Shown here in pieces: positions 1 to 11,775 of a stretch of DNA of 64,000 nt. The notes under the pieces were generated by a model that ran no database searches, was not told the origin of the DNA, and saw only the letters and a program-made list of their open reading frames with translations. Both the position numbers and the translations under genes were made by a program. The first letter of the stretch is position 1. Each line of letters opens with the position of its first letter. The DNA is from Heliocidaris erythrogramma (taxonomy: Eukaryota; Echinodermata; Echinoidea; Camarodonta; Echinometridae). The stretch spans positions 29,420,094 through 29,484,093 of the forward strand of contig CM046857.1 of the NCBI GenBank assembly GCA_025617745.1, read 5' to 3'.

Positions 1-78
1 CTGTATCTAAGTTGAAACAAAGCACTCTTCCTGGAGAGACTTCCCTAGAGGCATTCACTGTTGCACTGTCAATGGAAG
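1..78 (+). CDS. candidate internal exon (edge of window), unidentified
   Basis: One frame (codons starting at base 3) is open from the window edge to a plausible splice donor (GAAG followed by gtattt, gt at 79-80). It reads as an ordinary soluble peptide rich in Ser, Thr and Leu. I do not recognise it. It ends one base into a codon, which does not match the phase needed by the candidate last exon at 2005, so another exon would have to lie between them or one of the two calls is wrong. Confidence 0.2.
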
Positions 79-928
79 GTATTTCCTGATACTTTTGTTC
101 CATTATTATTAAGAATGTTTAAGGAGGCCATGGTAGATGTCTAAAGGTTGGATGGTGCCAATTTTATCAGTTTATTCAGTTACACTGATTGACACATTTT
201 TGATATGGACACCTGCAAGTGGGTACTCTAGTGAAGCTTAAAATACTGATCTTTATGTTCCAGTGCACTGTCAAATTGGTAGCATTTTGTGCACTGCAGC
301 TGGTAACATGGAGGGCATATGGTATAAATTTGGTTTACATTCATTTTGATATCAAGGATTGTAGCTTTCATACCAAAGATACAAAGAATATACCATATGA
401 AGATTGATATACAGTAACAGTCAATGAGGGATGTGTATGGTACTCAAAGGTTACATACTGTTATTCATGGTGACCTGACGTTAGAGTCATGCAATGACTT
501 TAATATCACCAACATGGCCTTCCTGAGCACTCTGATTAAGAATGGGGCCAATGAATAAAGGTGAACCCTCCCACAGGCAGTGCAAAAGGGAAGGGCTCTT
601 CAGGAATGGTGCTTTGCTTCATAAGTAGATACAGAATTTTCATTAAAATGCGTGGAATAAACCGAAAATTTCAATATCATAGTCCTGTCATCATGAAGTC
701 GATAACTGCATCACCTGTAGGACACAAAATCTAATGAACTCCCTGAAGGTCAGGTGAAGGCATGTGTGGACACATCCTCAAGGAGATTGAGCCATTGGAG
801 AACAGGTACTGGCCTGATATCCCAGCAGAGACCCCTCCGGAAGCCTTGTGACGGTGTATTAAAATAAAGTGAATTACAAGCATTAATCACAAGGATCGGA
901 TTCATACTGATTGACAAAGTCAATAAAT

Positions 929-1137
929 CACCAAGGGTATGAATAATTTTGAACATCTCCCAGTTTGGATAACTCACCTTTTCTATTGTTATGCAAATGA
1001 AGTGAAACAGGAAACTGCATTCATTTGCAGATGATAACTAAATGTATTCAAGTGATATGCAAGTAACTTCATTTAACCATTCATTTTTAGGAAAAATGCA
1101 AAAAACTATAATTTTCCAAGGGGTATGAATAATTTTG
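929..1137. repeat. possible Tc1/mariner-like termini (remnant)
   Basis: The motif AAGGGGTATGAATAATTTTG occurs twice in direct orientation, near 930-950 (with one G fewer) and near 1117-1135. Very similar strings are common at ends of Tc1-like elements in animals. No transposase reading frame is recognisable between or beside them, so at most this is a decayed non-autonomous copy. The similarity is from memory. Confidence 0.25.
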
Positions 1138-2004
1138 TTGTTAACTGTATGTACTCTATATGTTGATGACTGCTTTCAGAGATCCTATTTTGATGGAGTA
1201 CACGCTACTTCTTGTATACACTGTACACCCGTATGCTGCTTGTATTTTGCTCTTTTTGTGCCACTCAGAAGTCTTGTTAGACAGATGATTTCTGTTATAT
1301 CCCCATCCCTGTTTATAGAACCCATATGTCGTACCTGTATGCTGTCAGTATTGACCATCTTGTACTCTTATTAGAAGATGGAATAGTTCTATCACATAGC
1401 TATTCTTGTGACTTTGTTTATTTCACCTGCCCGTAGTTTTTCAATTGAAAATGTAGTGGTTTTATTTTGATAACTTGTATGATGATTTGACTATTGAATG
1501 AAACGTATGATGATTTTATCTCCAGTTTGCACTTCTTGCTGCACTTCCTTTCTCACCACCTGATTTTGTTGATTTTGCGTTCAGAATATATAAGTTATCA
1601 TTGAACATTTTGCTTAGCAAACTATTTTAATAGGTAATTATGAGTAGAAATAATACTTTAAGATCGATTCAGTCTTGTACAACAATTTTATGCTTTTTCA
1701 TCAATCCTGCAGTTTTAATATAAAGCTTATTCCACAAGTTTATAGATGTTACTATTCTCAGACATTCAAAGGTTAATTGTGGGTCACATTCTAAGAAAAT
1801 CCCTTCTAAACAAGGTTTTAAGATAGAGTTTCACTGTACATGTATTATGGTATCAAAAAGATTTGCCCTCTGAGGCCGATTTTTTTTTTCATGCTTTTCT
1901 GACTGAGGAATGACCTACAAAAGTTTGAAGCACATTGTTATGGACATTTTGATTTTAATATTTAATTCCTTTCTTTCACCCTTTATCTCCCCCTCTTTTT
2001 CTAG

Positions 2005-2083
2005 TGGTAGCAGCTTCCAGGAGGTGACTGCTAGTGACATGAAGGACCTGACCACTGAGAGTGAAGGGGAGGATTTGAAATGA
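2005..2083 (+). CDS. candidate terminal coding exon, unidentified gene
   Basis: A strong polypyrimidine tract and AG (1970-2004) precede an open frame that ends in TGA at 2081-2083. The predicted C-terminus is acidic and Ser/Thr-rich (ending TTESEGEDLK), like many intracellular protein tails. The exon begins with the third base of a codon. Downstream DNA is AT-rich with several AATAAA motifs (for example near 3136 and 4931), as in a long 3' UTR. Without similarity or upstream exons this is only a candidate. Confidence 0.3.
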
Positions 2084-5000
2084 GAGTCAGACATCTTGTG
2101 ATAATCCAGCTTTTTCATAGAATCCTGGAGTTCATGTGTATTTCCACTCAGATCTTCTAGTAGAAGTCTTCAACCTGCATAGTTTTTTGATACACCCAAT
2201 ACCTGTCTGGCTTGGACATTCATGCTGTGAGAACTTACATAATCAAAGTATTCTATTTCTTTCTTACATATTTTAAATAAATTTATAGTCCAATCTTCAG
2301 CATTGTATTATTAACACAATCCCAAAGACTTCCTAGAAATCAACCTGTGGCAAATTCACATAACCTTGTGTATTACCTATAGAAATATAAGACATTACTT
2401 ATTCTGAACAGGATTTCTATACGCAGTACAATAGGATGTTGAAATTGCCTGAGTTTATTTCTGGAAAGTCTTTCATTATTGTCTTGTGATAGGATTCAGA
2501 AGAAAAACATTTGTAAAGTAGAATAATTATGCCTGCATCAGTTTGTGTTGCTGCCTCTTCCATAAGTATTGAGATGAATACTTAATCCATTCCATGTGAT
2601 TCATTTATGTAATAATAGAACATTTTGTATCAATATCATTTGTAGGAAGTTATAATATAATCATTCACTCTTTGGATCCAATGTTGTGCTATCTGATTAT
2701 TTTTATTTAGAATTCTACTTTTTCATGTGATATGATTTGTTTTAGTGTTGCATTTTGAGGTAAATAATTTGATATGTATATTAGTCTGTGTATACTTAAA
2801 AAAACAATTTTCTACAATGCGTAACCTTATTTATGTTGCTAACCATCGTGTATGATATATTTTACAGTTATTACTGCTGCTAAAAACATTCCGTTCTTTA
2901 TTATATTAATTCCTTGTATTTAGATTTTGTTAAACCTGCCAATTATTGATTTTACTGTTTTAACCCCATCCTTGCTGTGAGTGTCAAATCACGCCCAAGA
3001 ACATTATACAATGTGAGTCGATATGAAGGAAACCTAGATTCAAACCTAAATATTGTTGCAGTCAATACATATAGATTTAATCAAAGATACTCACATTGTA
3101 GGCTATCGTGTTTCCTTTATTTGACACCTTGATCAATAAAATTTATAACCAGCAGAACAGTAACATTTTTTGTGATTCATGTCAATTTTGCCGCTGCCCA
3201 AGATTTGAATGAAATGGATGGTCAAACCGAGGTTGGTTGAATGGTCTCCATTCCAGTTGTATGCACTCACAAATAAAGTACCGGTAACTCCTGAACACCA
3301 TGCAGCTCAAACTTGTGCAAAGACGATTTTGACATGCTTTTTAAAAATGGCCAGTGCTCAGTCATCCATGATCTCATTTTGATGAGCAGCCTGTCACTTT
3401 AAAGAAGACATTATCAGCTATATTAAATACTATTATAATATATTTCAGAGATTTCACTTTGTTTTTATGATATTGGGGCTTGAATATTGGTTTCTTTTTA
3501 TTGATTCACACTGTATAGTTGAAGAGTGACTGTGTTGGACTAAGAATCACCTTGTTATAATGAGAGTATGTTATAACAGTGTTCTTTATAACAAGGTTTG
3601 GAGGTAGGGCATTATGGTAATTTTTACAGGATGAACAGGTTGACAACTGGCACTCCATAAACCAGTGGATGAAATGTACACACTTACCTATATACCTGGA
3701 CTAAAGCTAGTACCCATTCATGAATACTGGCCTTTGTCCATATCTCCTCCATTCTAAGGCCAGCATATAAGTGTATATGATTATGAAGTGTGGGAACATC
3801 GGGTGTTTGAAGATCAGGGTTGCTGCTCAATTCTCATGATCACATGAAAGAGAAGCAGAAGCAAATGCTTTGTTATGAAATGAAAGGAATTTTAGTTCCA
3901 GTATTCCAACGCATCAGTTTTTAGGGACTTCCTGAAGATATTCTTCCTACGTCAATTTTGAAATATTATTGGTGTTTAAGTGGAGGAAAGAATGATGAAA
4001 TTGTACTCATCTTTTAAAAAAGCAATTTACTTGTATAAGGCTAATCTAAATGGGATATTCATGTTCATGTAAGACAGATAGTAAATTGAAATGTAAGAAA
4101 ATATTATACTTGACATGTTTTAATTTTTAATTCATTTTATATTTTACTTTGTGGAGTAAAGTAAATTATTCAAATAATTGATGTTCAACTGGAAAAGAAC
4201 TATTTTTCCAAAAATCTCTTTTGCCCCCTTTTATATTGATATTATTCCTCTAATTTGTAGGTGACCTTGGAAAGTTTTGTTGTAGAAATAAAAGAACACA
4301 GTCGGAAGTTCTTTCTTTTTCAGTATGCTTGCATGAATGATATATGTATATTTGTACAATCATCATCTTAGTATTGATCTCAGAGACCATATTCTAAAAG
4401 CTTTTTCTCTTTTATTGTAATGAGGGGTCTTTGTAAAGTTGTCATAATCTAAATTACAATGAGTCATCACTTATGTCTTCTCTTATATCAGTGGCTGCAA
4501 GATCAACAGTTCACAAAGACACCAGTGCAAGCATGATAGAAATTTTGTTATTCCATAAGCTTTACCTCTCATTATAATACAAGATAAAATTGTTTTGAAA
4601 TACCACCTAAGAGCATTAATGTGGTAGATAAACTTTTGTCTTAAATATAATTAATGGAATTAATTTAAAAATGGCTTTATTTGTAACAAATCCGCAATCA
4701 CGATTTCAAAGTCAGACCAGGACAGCAAATGAAATATGACTGATTGAGTATACCTTTTGGGTATTGTTTGCAATATGTGGTGAAATCTGAAGAAAACAAA
4801 TGTACAGTGATGTGTAAAATACAATCCTTGTATTCAGATGTCTCACCACTCAATAACTAATACTTATTTATATATTTTGTAAAAGAATTTCTTTGACAAT
4901 TATTTGTAGAAAAAAATATATTAGGGGATCAATAAAAGCTCTATTCACTTGTAGGAAATATCATGAAACACAGTATTTATATCTTTTGTTATACTTTCAG

Positions 5001-5108
5001 GGTTCGTTTGTGTGTGTGTTTGTTTGTGTGCTCATCCAAATTAATGCCATTCTTCTACTTTAACAAATGTTAAGCATCACGTGCTCCGAGGACAACAGCT
5101 TGGTGGTG
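2084..5108. other. AT-rich non-coding stretch, possible 3' UTR
   Basis: No exon-like frame was found. AATAAA motifs occur near 2275, 3136, 3272 and 4931. A short inverted repeat (ACCTTGTTATAA against TTATAACAAGGT) spans about 3550-3600. Otherwise I see nothing specific. Confidence 0.4.
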
Positions 5109-5440
5109 AGCAGGGGCGGATCCAGGATTTAGTATAAGGGGGGGGCACACAATTTTTTTTTTTTTTGCCAGATCTCCAAAATTCGCTCAGTGGGGGGTTA
5201 TGGTTTCCCTCCATAATTCTCTGGCAAGCAAAACAAAAAAGGTTTTCATTCTAGAGGGGGGGGGGGGCACAATCGACAAAAGGGCGGATCCTTTATGGTC
5301 AAAATGCATGCTTTTCTTCCAAAGAAGGGGGGCACGGGCCGGAAGTGACCCCCCCCCCCCCCCCCTCCCCAAGAAGGTCACCTGCTGCCGAAATGATTAT
5401 GGTTATCATTTCGGCAGCAGGTGGGTGTGTTGCCGGCTTC
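5109..5440. mobile_element. foldback/MITE of the GGGGCGGATCC family, copy 1
   Basis: It starts with GGGGCGGATCCAGGATTT, followed by G and T runs, an AATTCGCTCAG segment, a CCTCCATAATTC segment and a long C run. The same blocks in the same order recur at 37075-37430 and 42240-42465, where the right end is GGATCCGCC, the complement of the left end. Terminal complementarity, no coding capacity and dispersed copies indicate a non-autonomous DNA element. The superfamily is not determined. Confidence 0.6.
5379..5423. repeat. perfect 19-bp hairpin
   Basis: Bases 5379-5397 are the exact reverse complement of 5405-5423, with a 7-base loop (tatggtt). It lies just after the C-rich right part of the foldback element. 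It could be an inverted target duplication or a small cruciform; no known RNA is recognised. Confidence 0.8.
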
Positions 5441-7230
5441 TTCTTGGTGACTTTTGAGAGCATTTCAATTATTCACAGAAAAAAAGTGTACATGAGTAAA
5501 GGGTGCTGAATATGTTTGATGATTTATGAGAACACTTCAATCATTAACAGAAAAAAGTTCAGGTGTATCATTCATTAACAAAGGAAAATCATTTATTTCC
5601 ACTATGATACATGCAACATTTATGTCTTGTGAAATATGATTAGTACAACTGATCGATTGCAGCTCAATTGGTGGTTTGCCTGATGATTGTCATAGAATTA
5701 GCAAAGGTACGAGACGACCTAAGAATGTCTTTGATATCTTTATGATTCACCATAGACATTCAATCAATTAACTTTATTAAATACAAAACATGATAAGTGC
5801 CATTTTTGTCATATCGAAGCCCTGATAACCGACCTCACCTGGGGACAAATTTCAAGTTTAATTACAGACTAATGAAGATCAAATACCTGCCACAAATGGA
5901 TTCTAATCCAGCCAGTTTATTGAAGTATTGTGTAGTATCTTTGTCGATGAAAATACATCTTGAATACATTACTTGTTGCTACGTCGGGTAGGCGTTTAGG
6001 TCATGAAAATAAACACATTTTTATGCTTAAAAACGTACATGTATTTTATTTTAGATTTAATTATTCATTGGAGACCAATATTTTTGATGACTTTGTATCG
6101 AAACATTCGGACATAAGCACTATGATGGCGGCTGTCTTGCCTTCCTCATTGTCGATGGATGCGGTTATCTAACAGACGAAGGGTTTTGTGATCTAAATTC
6201 ATCCATGCTTTCCCTCACGAAAATTATGGATAGCAAATTCATAATTGCAATATTTTTTTTCAAGACAATAAATTTCGTTCTTCTTCTTGTCCGCCGGATG
6301 AGGATTAATTTCTACTTGTTGCCTTGCAATGCACCATGTCAACAACTCCGCACAAAGAACAAGACATTTATACATTTACTCATTATAATAAGCCACTTCG
6401 GGGATGCAATCTGAGCATGAGCAGATAAAGGTCATCTGTACCAAATTCTAAAACCCACTGACACTAATATTCGATATGTGCTCATGAATGTCATGTAATC
6501 ATTATTCAATTATGCACTAATGGTGCATTCCATGATATCCAGGTGGAAGTACTCTTTTTAAAGGGGGAAACAAAAGCTATTCATGAGGCACCTCTATCAT
6601 TCCCAGAGTTATTTTTCTGAAATGCACATAAAGGGACCCTCCATGTCTAAAATATCTGTGGATATTTGGGGTCATTTGTACCATGCGCTAACCCCGAACT
6701 GGCTTATTACACTGTATATTCAAAATAACGAAAAGTTCCTAACGACGACAAAAATCCAAACTATACATTAATTCGTTTGACAAAGTCTTAAAATTGCCTT
6801 CTCACATTACGAATTTGAATTTGATCTTTACATTCTGCAGAGGATTATCAGATGTGACGAATATCAATTTGAAATTGAATACAATTGATGGGACATTTTG
6901 ACAATTTTCAATGACAGATGTTACCAAAATTCTGTAAACAAGGAAGCTTTAAACCACCTCGGGGTACCTTCGATAACTTTTCTGAGGGTTAACTGTCTTA
7001 CCGTCTCGTCTCGTCGATCTACTGGGATATCTCTATTCCTGGTTTCTTTCAGACGAACTTGAAGAAACAATGAAATTCGATGAAACAGTGTATTAACCCA
7101 ACTTTAAAGTGAAAACCTATTTCAATCCAACATAAAGAATCATATAACAACAATTGACCATTTGGGTGCACTCTGCTGAACAGAAGTTCTGCAAGACAAT
7201 AAATTATAGTGTGAGGCATAGTAAAGTACT
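5441..7230. other. non-coding, nothing specific seen
   Basis: AT-rich sequence with only short random frames. No repeat termini, tRNA-like sequence or splice-bounded exon was recognised. It contains the 3' flank of the - strand gene ending at 7231. Confidence 0.4.
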
Positions 7231-8718
7231 CTATTGATTAGAATGAATAATTAAAAGCCCAAGAGCTGTCTCATAACCAGGAGGTGGGGTTTTTGTTACG
7301 TTGGAGCGAACATTACCCTTTTCCCTTGTTTGTCTTGGCTGACCGTCAGGTTGAGTTACTGGGGAAAAGATAAGTGGGTTGTCTGGATCTGTTACCATGG
7401 TTACATCCACCGAGTTTAGCCCAACAGCCGCCTCGTAACCAGGAGGTGGGGAAAGGGTTAGGTTGGACCGAACATCGTCGCTCAGCCGCGCTTGGCTTAA
7501 CTGATCATCATTTTGGGTTAGCGGGTAATAGTCGGTTGAGTTGTCTCGATCAACTGATTTTAACCTGCGAACATTCGACAGTAGACAGTTGTGTGGAATT
7601 CTTCCCGTCGAAATATCATTGACGAATCCAGCGTCTCCAGATCTGTCACTGGATCGCTCATCGCCGGAATTGTCTTCACTCAACAGAGTTGGAGGACTAT
7701 TTCCAGATCGGGAATCAAGAATGGTTTTCCACGTTTCTGCGTCACAATGAACCGTTAATGGTCGATGGAGAGCCACCGATTTATCAACCTGGCAACGTCG
7801 GATATCCTCTAGAATCCAGCATAATAACACGAGCCCCACTGAGATGTTTAATGGGAGAAGTAGGAAATAAAGAACACAAGACAAGGGATCGTATTCATTA
7901 CATGATACTTTGACCCATGTTGGATATGAATAGGTAGAATTGGTTAAATGTTCCAATGTAAGATACACTTCATTACCGATAGGTGCCTTGAGTTGACAAC
8001 TCTCGTCAATAGTTGAAGTGCAACTATCTACGGGGTTAGCTACATGGACCAAATGTTTTGTAAACTTGAACTCTATATGAGCCTTGGAATTATGACTATA
8101 TGTTCTGTGTCCAGTTCCCACAAAGAAATACCATTTTCCATCCGATCCATATGTACTGAATGTGTCATAAGCTATTGACGGACAGGACGGAAAATGAAAA
8201 GAGAAGATGATATCTGGCGATCCTGGGTCTTGTTCATCTGAGTTCAACCAATTCTTCATTTTGTCATGATCGTTAAAAATAAGAACATTAAAGTCATCAT
8301 TACCAAATGCTTGTCCACAGCCGGTTATCCTAACATGAGAGGTACTTGGCAGATAGTACGAAAGAGCCTGTGATCTGTCCAGTTGTATGTTTTCAATAAA
8401 AGAATACGTCGAGTAAGAGGTAGAGTACGTTGGACGTTCACTCGATGTCGTTGCTTTAACAATCACATTTCCGAAGTCCACATCGACGCTTGCACTGACT
8501 CTGAATTCTCTGCAGAAGTGCGGGAGGTTGTCAGGACGTTGTCCATACAGTACATAAGGTTTCGCTTTCTCTAGCATTTGTTGGTCTCCTTTACTCGAGT
8601 CAATTTGTACAGAATGAAAGAGAATTTTGAAAAGGGGAAAGAGAATAAAGAAAGCTACGACTCCCAAAGTAGCAAAAAAGCATTTAGCGTAGCTCCGCAC
8701 TACCTTTTTACATGCCAT
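7231..8718 (-). CDS. two-pass membrane protein with PPxY cytoplasmic tail (paralogue 1)
   Basis: A single uninterrupted 495-residue frame. A short N-terminal segment leads into a hydrophobic stretch (about 13-33). An ectodomain of about 240 residues follows, with six cysteines (69, 134, 179, 233, 241, 273) and N-glycosylation sequons such as NST. A second membrane segment lies at about 279-303, then an acidic Ser/Asp-rich tail. The tail has two PPPGYE motifs (424-429 and 478-483); PPxY is the known ligand of WW domains, for example in NEDD4-type ubiquitin ligases. All six cysteines, both membrane segments and the motif RPDNLPHFCR recur in the paralogue at 37915-39324, which supports real coding. 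I do not recognise the family by name. The topology and the YYLP...KWYFFVGTG region loosely recall the ectodomain of plant APD-type RING proteins, but that is a weak guess. No intron is evident. Confidence 0.85.
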   Translation of the reverse strand: MACKKVVRSYAKCFFATLGVVAFFILFPLFKILFHSVQIDSSKGDQQMLEKAKPYVLYGQRPDNLPHFCREFRVSASVDVDFGNVIVKATTSSERPTYSTSYSTYSFIENIQLDRSQALSYYLPSTSHVRITGCGQAFGNDDFNVLIFNDHDKMKNWLNSDEQDPGSPDIIFSFHFPSCPSIAYDTFSTYGSDGKWYFFVGTGHRTYSHNSKAHIEFKFTKHLVHVANPVDSCTSTIDESCQLKAPIGNEVYLTLEHLTNSTYSYPTWVKVSCNEYDPLSCVLYFLLLPLNISVGLVLLCWILEDIRRCQVDKSVALHRPLTVHCDAETWKTILDSRSGNSPPTLLSEDNSGDERSSDRSGDAGFVNDISTGRIPHNCLLSNVRRLKSVDRDNSTDYYPLTQNDDQLSQARLSDDVRSNLTLSPPPGYEAAVGLNSVDVTMVTDPDNPLIFSPVTQPDGQPRQTREKGNVRSNVTKTPPPGYETALGLLIIHSNQ

Positions 8719-8744
8719 TCTTGTAAGTTTATTGATGATGATTT

Positions 8745-8885
8745 ATGATGGTCATGATGGTCATGGCCCGGCTTGAGATGCCGGTGTCAGGGTGAACCTG
8801 CTTGAGGACTTTGTAGATGTAGATTCCGTAGCTCTCCTGTGCCTCCTCTTGCCACCGCTGGGGCGAGGGGCCTTGAGTCCTTGAC
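8745..8885 (-). pseudogene. histone H2B fragment
   Basis: On the - strand the frame reads [19 protein letters not shown] followed by ISSRAMTIM, the universally conserved start of the H2B histone fold. The preceding Arg/Lys-rich N-terminal tail is also recognisable but shifted by one frame. The match breaks off after the alpha-1 region; the rest of H2B is absent. It lies about 30 bp upstream of the start codon of the 7231-8718 gene and on the same strand, so it may sit in that gene's 5' leader. It is a truncated, non-functional copy. The paralogue at 37915 has no such insertion. Confidence 0.85.
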
Positions 8886-9034
8886 TGATTCTGGTCTTCT
8901 AGAATAATTTCGTCGTTTAGGATGTAATGATAAACCCCTGGTAATGATACTCTGTATAGCGACACGCTGAATATAATCCAGAAAATTGATAACGCAAATC
9001 AATATTACAGTCATGCCGTGAATGTATAGGTCGT

Positions 9035-9115
9035 TGAACAGTAGCATGCAGAGACGTGGAAATATTGGGTGGAATTCGGACTCTGATAGCAACATTAATC
9101 ATTTCATGACGTGAC
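9035..9115 (-). promoter_or_regulatory. conserved upstream block of paralogue 1
   Basis: Read on the - strand, this contains ATCAGAGTCCGAATTCCACC followed by CAATATTTCCAC, with a GTCACGT motif about 30 bp further upstream. Nearly the same block (ATCAGAGTCCAAATTCCACC, then CAACATTTCCAC, also preceded by GTCACGT) lies upstream of the paralogue at about 37706-37777. The shared non-coding sequence suggests a common promoter or 5' UTR. Which of the two is not decidable here. Confidence 0.5.
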
Positions 9116-9629
9116 ATATGTAAGTTATTGCAATTGTAATATCGTTATCAGGGAGCAAAATACAATTTATGATTACATGCAATATAAAGTCAAATGTGTG
9201 ATATTATTGCCAATTTTTGTTTTATCAATATTTATGTTTCGTGATTTATCAGGGAACAAAATACAATGACATGCAATGAAGTCAAAGATGTGATAATTTT
9301 CGGTTGTTTTCTTTTTATCATCCGGTTATTGTTTTATGAATAAGGTCGTCGCCTTTATGTGGCATTTGAGAGGCATGGCTCCATCAGTTCTATTCAAAGG
9401 GCTGGACGCGAAATACATTATAGATATAAATCACCCGTCCTTCAAAGCTAAAGCCAAAAGAAAATTGAAACAAATTGAAAACAAAACAAAAGAAAATATA
9501 AAAAGAAAAACGGTATTGATAAATCTAGTACTATCTACACAAAAATAGAAAAAGGATTTCATATGTATTATTTATGGACTAATATGGGTGTTAAAAAAAC
9601 GGTGGACATTTTTTATCGTAAATAACTCA

Positions 9630-10158
9630 AATTATATACCTCGTATCAGTCTGTAAAGTTTAATGATGTAAAATACATTGGGAGCAAGTTTTATTAGACT
9701 ATGTTTCTCCGAATAGTTTTCTTTAAATATTGCTGTGAATGCTTAATTAGATTTTTCACTTTTTTAAAAATCAAGGCCATAAAATCTGCATAATCTGTGT
9801 GTATCAGTAATTAATTCTGAACACAACAATTGCCATATTGTGTGTTGCAGTTGAAATTCCAGAACACCTTTTTAACCCAGAGTCATGATTCATGAATCAT
9901 TAATGACGATGACACTGGACAGCAAAACGGTTGGCAGAAATGACAACGCCAACACACAATGGCAATTGTTGTGTTCTGAATTAATTACCGATACCCATAT
10001 ATTTGGGGGCCTTGATTTTTCATAAAGTGAAAATCTAATTAAATATTAAGAGCAATATTTTAAGAAAATTATTCAAAGAAATGTCATGAAACTTGCTGCC
10101 AATAAATTTGATAAGCTTCAACTTTATAATGTAAAAACCTGTCTGATACGATATATAC
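9630..10158. repeat. foldback element
   Basis: The arms are inverted relative to one another: TATACCTCGTATCAG near 9634 answers CTGATACGATATATA near 10144, and the inner blocks around 9740-9845 (AATTAATTCTGAACACAACA) answer 9960-10060. There is no coding capacity. It directly abuts a second foldback. Confidence 0.65.
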
Positions 10159-10170
10159 TTTTTGAGCCTT

Positions 10171-10563
10171 CCCTTGTAAAAAAAAAAAGTACCATAGTAC
10201 CCATGATAACACTATGAACACGATGACAAAGAGAGCGGACAAAATATACAGCTCCTCATTGTACCCTCCACAATTGCTCTGGTAGACAAAAGAACATCCC
10301 TTCATTACTATTATGTAAAATAAGCAGAACAGATGAATATACATGTGACACCTGTTCTACATATTTTTACATAATAGCAATGAAGGGATGTTCTTTTGTC
10401 CACCAGGGCAATTGTGGAATGTACAATGAGGAGCTATATATTTTGTCCGCTTCTTTGTTCGCCATGTTCATAGTGTAATATATATGACGGTAATTTGACC
10501 AAATTACCATGATTTGATGGTAATTTGGTTGAATTACCGTACTATGGTACTTTTTTACAAGGG
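10171..10563. mobile_element. MITE with CCCTTGTAAAAAA termini
   Basis: The left end CCCTTGTAAAA...GTACCATAGTA is the complement of the right end TACTATGGTACTTTTTTACA...GGG. Inner inverted blocks (ACATCCCTTCATT near 10294 against AATGAAGGGATGT near 10378) extend the fold almost to the centre near 10337. No coding frame is supported. Confidence 0.7.
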
Positions 10564-10883
10564 TTATTAACAGTCAAACTTGTCCACTATTTTTAGCACC
10601 TTATAGTATAAACTAATGTCAGTGGGTAACTAAATTTGTTAAATCATAAGTCTAAATTATTTTTTTTCCATTTATTCGTCTACGCACGAACTTTGATGGA
10701 GACGGACGTATTGCTGTAACTCTCTTGCTATTTTGGCCGCCGCCCTACCTTTCTTCCCGGTTTTCTGACTTTATTTCCATACTTTCGCCAAATTTCATAC
10801 GCATTGACATCACCCAGTCGTTTTAACTATTAAAATCACGGATTCTGATGGGTTTTTTTACCTCGACATTGCGTTGATTTTGT

Positions 10884-11775
10884 TTGTATTGCGATTGTGG
10901 AGTAAGCATGGCAAACCGCACGACTAGGCAAGCCACAAAGGACCGGACCGCTACCACCCATCACGCCCTATCCGCTCGCTCTGATACCAGTCCGAGGTCT
11001 GATGCCAGACCTGCCGATCTTACTTTATCAGATATTCAGCAGAGTATTATCAGCTCTTCAGCTACCCTAAACGCCAAGCTTGATTCACTTACAAGAGAGT
11101 TTGCAGTTATCACAAACAAACATACAGATTTAGAGAATTCTGTTTCAATGAATTCTGACAAGTTAGTCGAAATTGAGCACCGAAAGCTTCCCGACATAGA
11201 AAGCAAGATGGCCGACGAAATCTCCAAACTTCAAGACAAGCTGACTCTTATGGAAATTCATGGTCGTCGCACAAATCTTCTTTTCTACGGAGTGATGGAA
11301 CCTCAAAATGAAGTCATCATGCACACGCTTCGCGACACGTTCACCTACCTTGGCATCGACGCTGACGACGCCGCTAATATCGCCATAGTGAACGCCCATC
11401 GCCTTCCCCGTCGCGACAACCTAGCACCAAATCAGGCCAGCGGACCACCGGCTCCGCGGTGCCATCATCGCGAAATTTGTCTACATGCATGACAGAAATA
11501 GAGTTCTCGCCGCATTCGATGAGCGTCAACGCCGGCGCCAATCGCAAACATCCAACGCTGCCGACGGGCCTGCTCCGGACCAGCAAACCCGAAGGATCAC
11601 AGTCCGCACCGATCTTCCACCGGCTCTCAAAGCCAGAAGAAGCACTCTCGCCAACATTGCCTACACTCTACGAAAAGAAAAAAACGTGTCCACAAAAATA
11701 TTTGTGAATGGAACCAAAGTGTTACTTCACTGGAAAGAAAAGGGTACCACAAACTGGAATCTTCATCGAGATTAG
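10884..11775 (+). pseudogene. LINE-A ORF1 (RRM-type RNA-binding protein), frameshifted
   Basis: The first frame (10884 to about 11455) has a Ser/Thr-rich N-terminus, then a heptad-like stretch rich in Leu, Glu and Lys (coiled coil, about residues 55-120). The motif GRRTNLLFYGVMEPQNE and an AHRLPRR motif follow, as in LINE ORF1 proteins with an RNA-recognition motif. Near 11455 the frame shifts by one base and continues as GAIIAKFVYMHDRNRVLAAF... to the stop at 11773-11775, giving the basic C-terminal domain. The family role is binding of the LINE RNA. Confidence 0.75.

Noticed and set aside
411..558. 45-codon + strand frame ending NITNMAFLSTLIKNGANE
   Set aside because: Reads like protein, but it ends in a stop with no matching acceptor or phase, and its length is within chance expectation.
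3010..3120. Stem-loop RNA from inverted AATGTGAG and AAGGAAAC motifs
   Set aside because: The paired motifs occur in crossing order and cannot form one simple stem; probably chance.
8787..9117. Overlapping frames of 66 and 102 residues on the - strand upstream of paralogue 1
   Set aside because: They are alternative frames through the H2B fragment and its flank, with no independent support.
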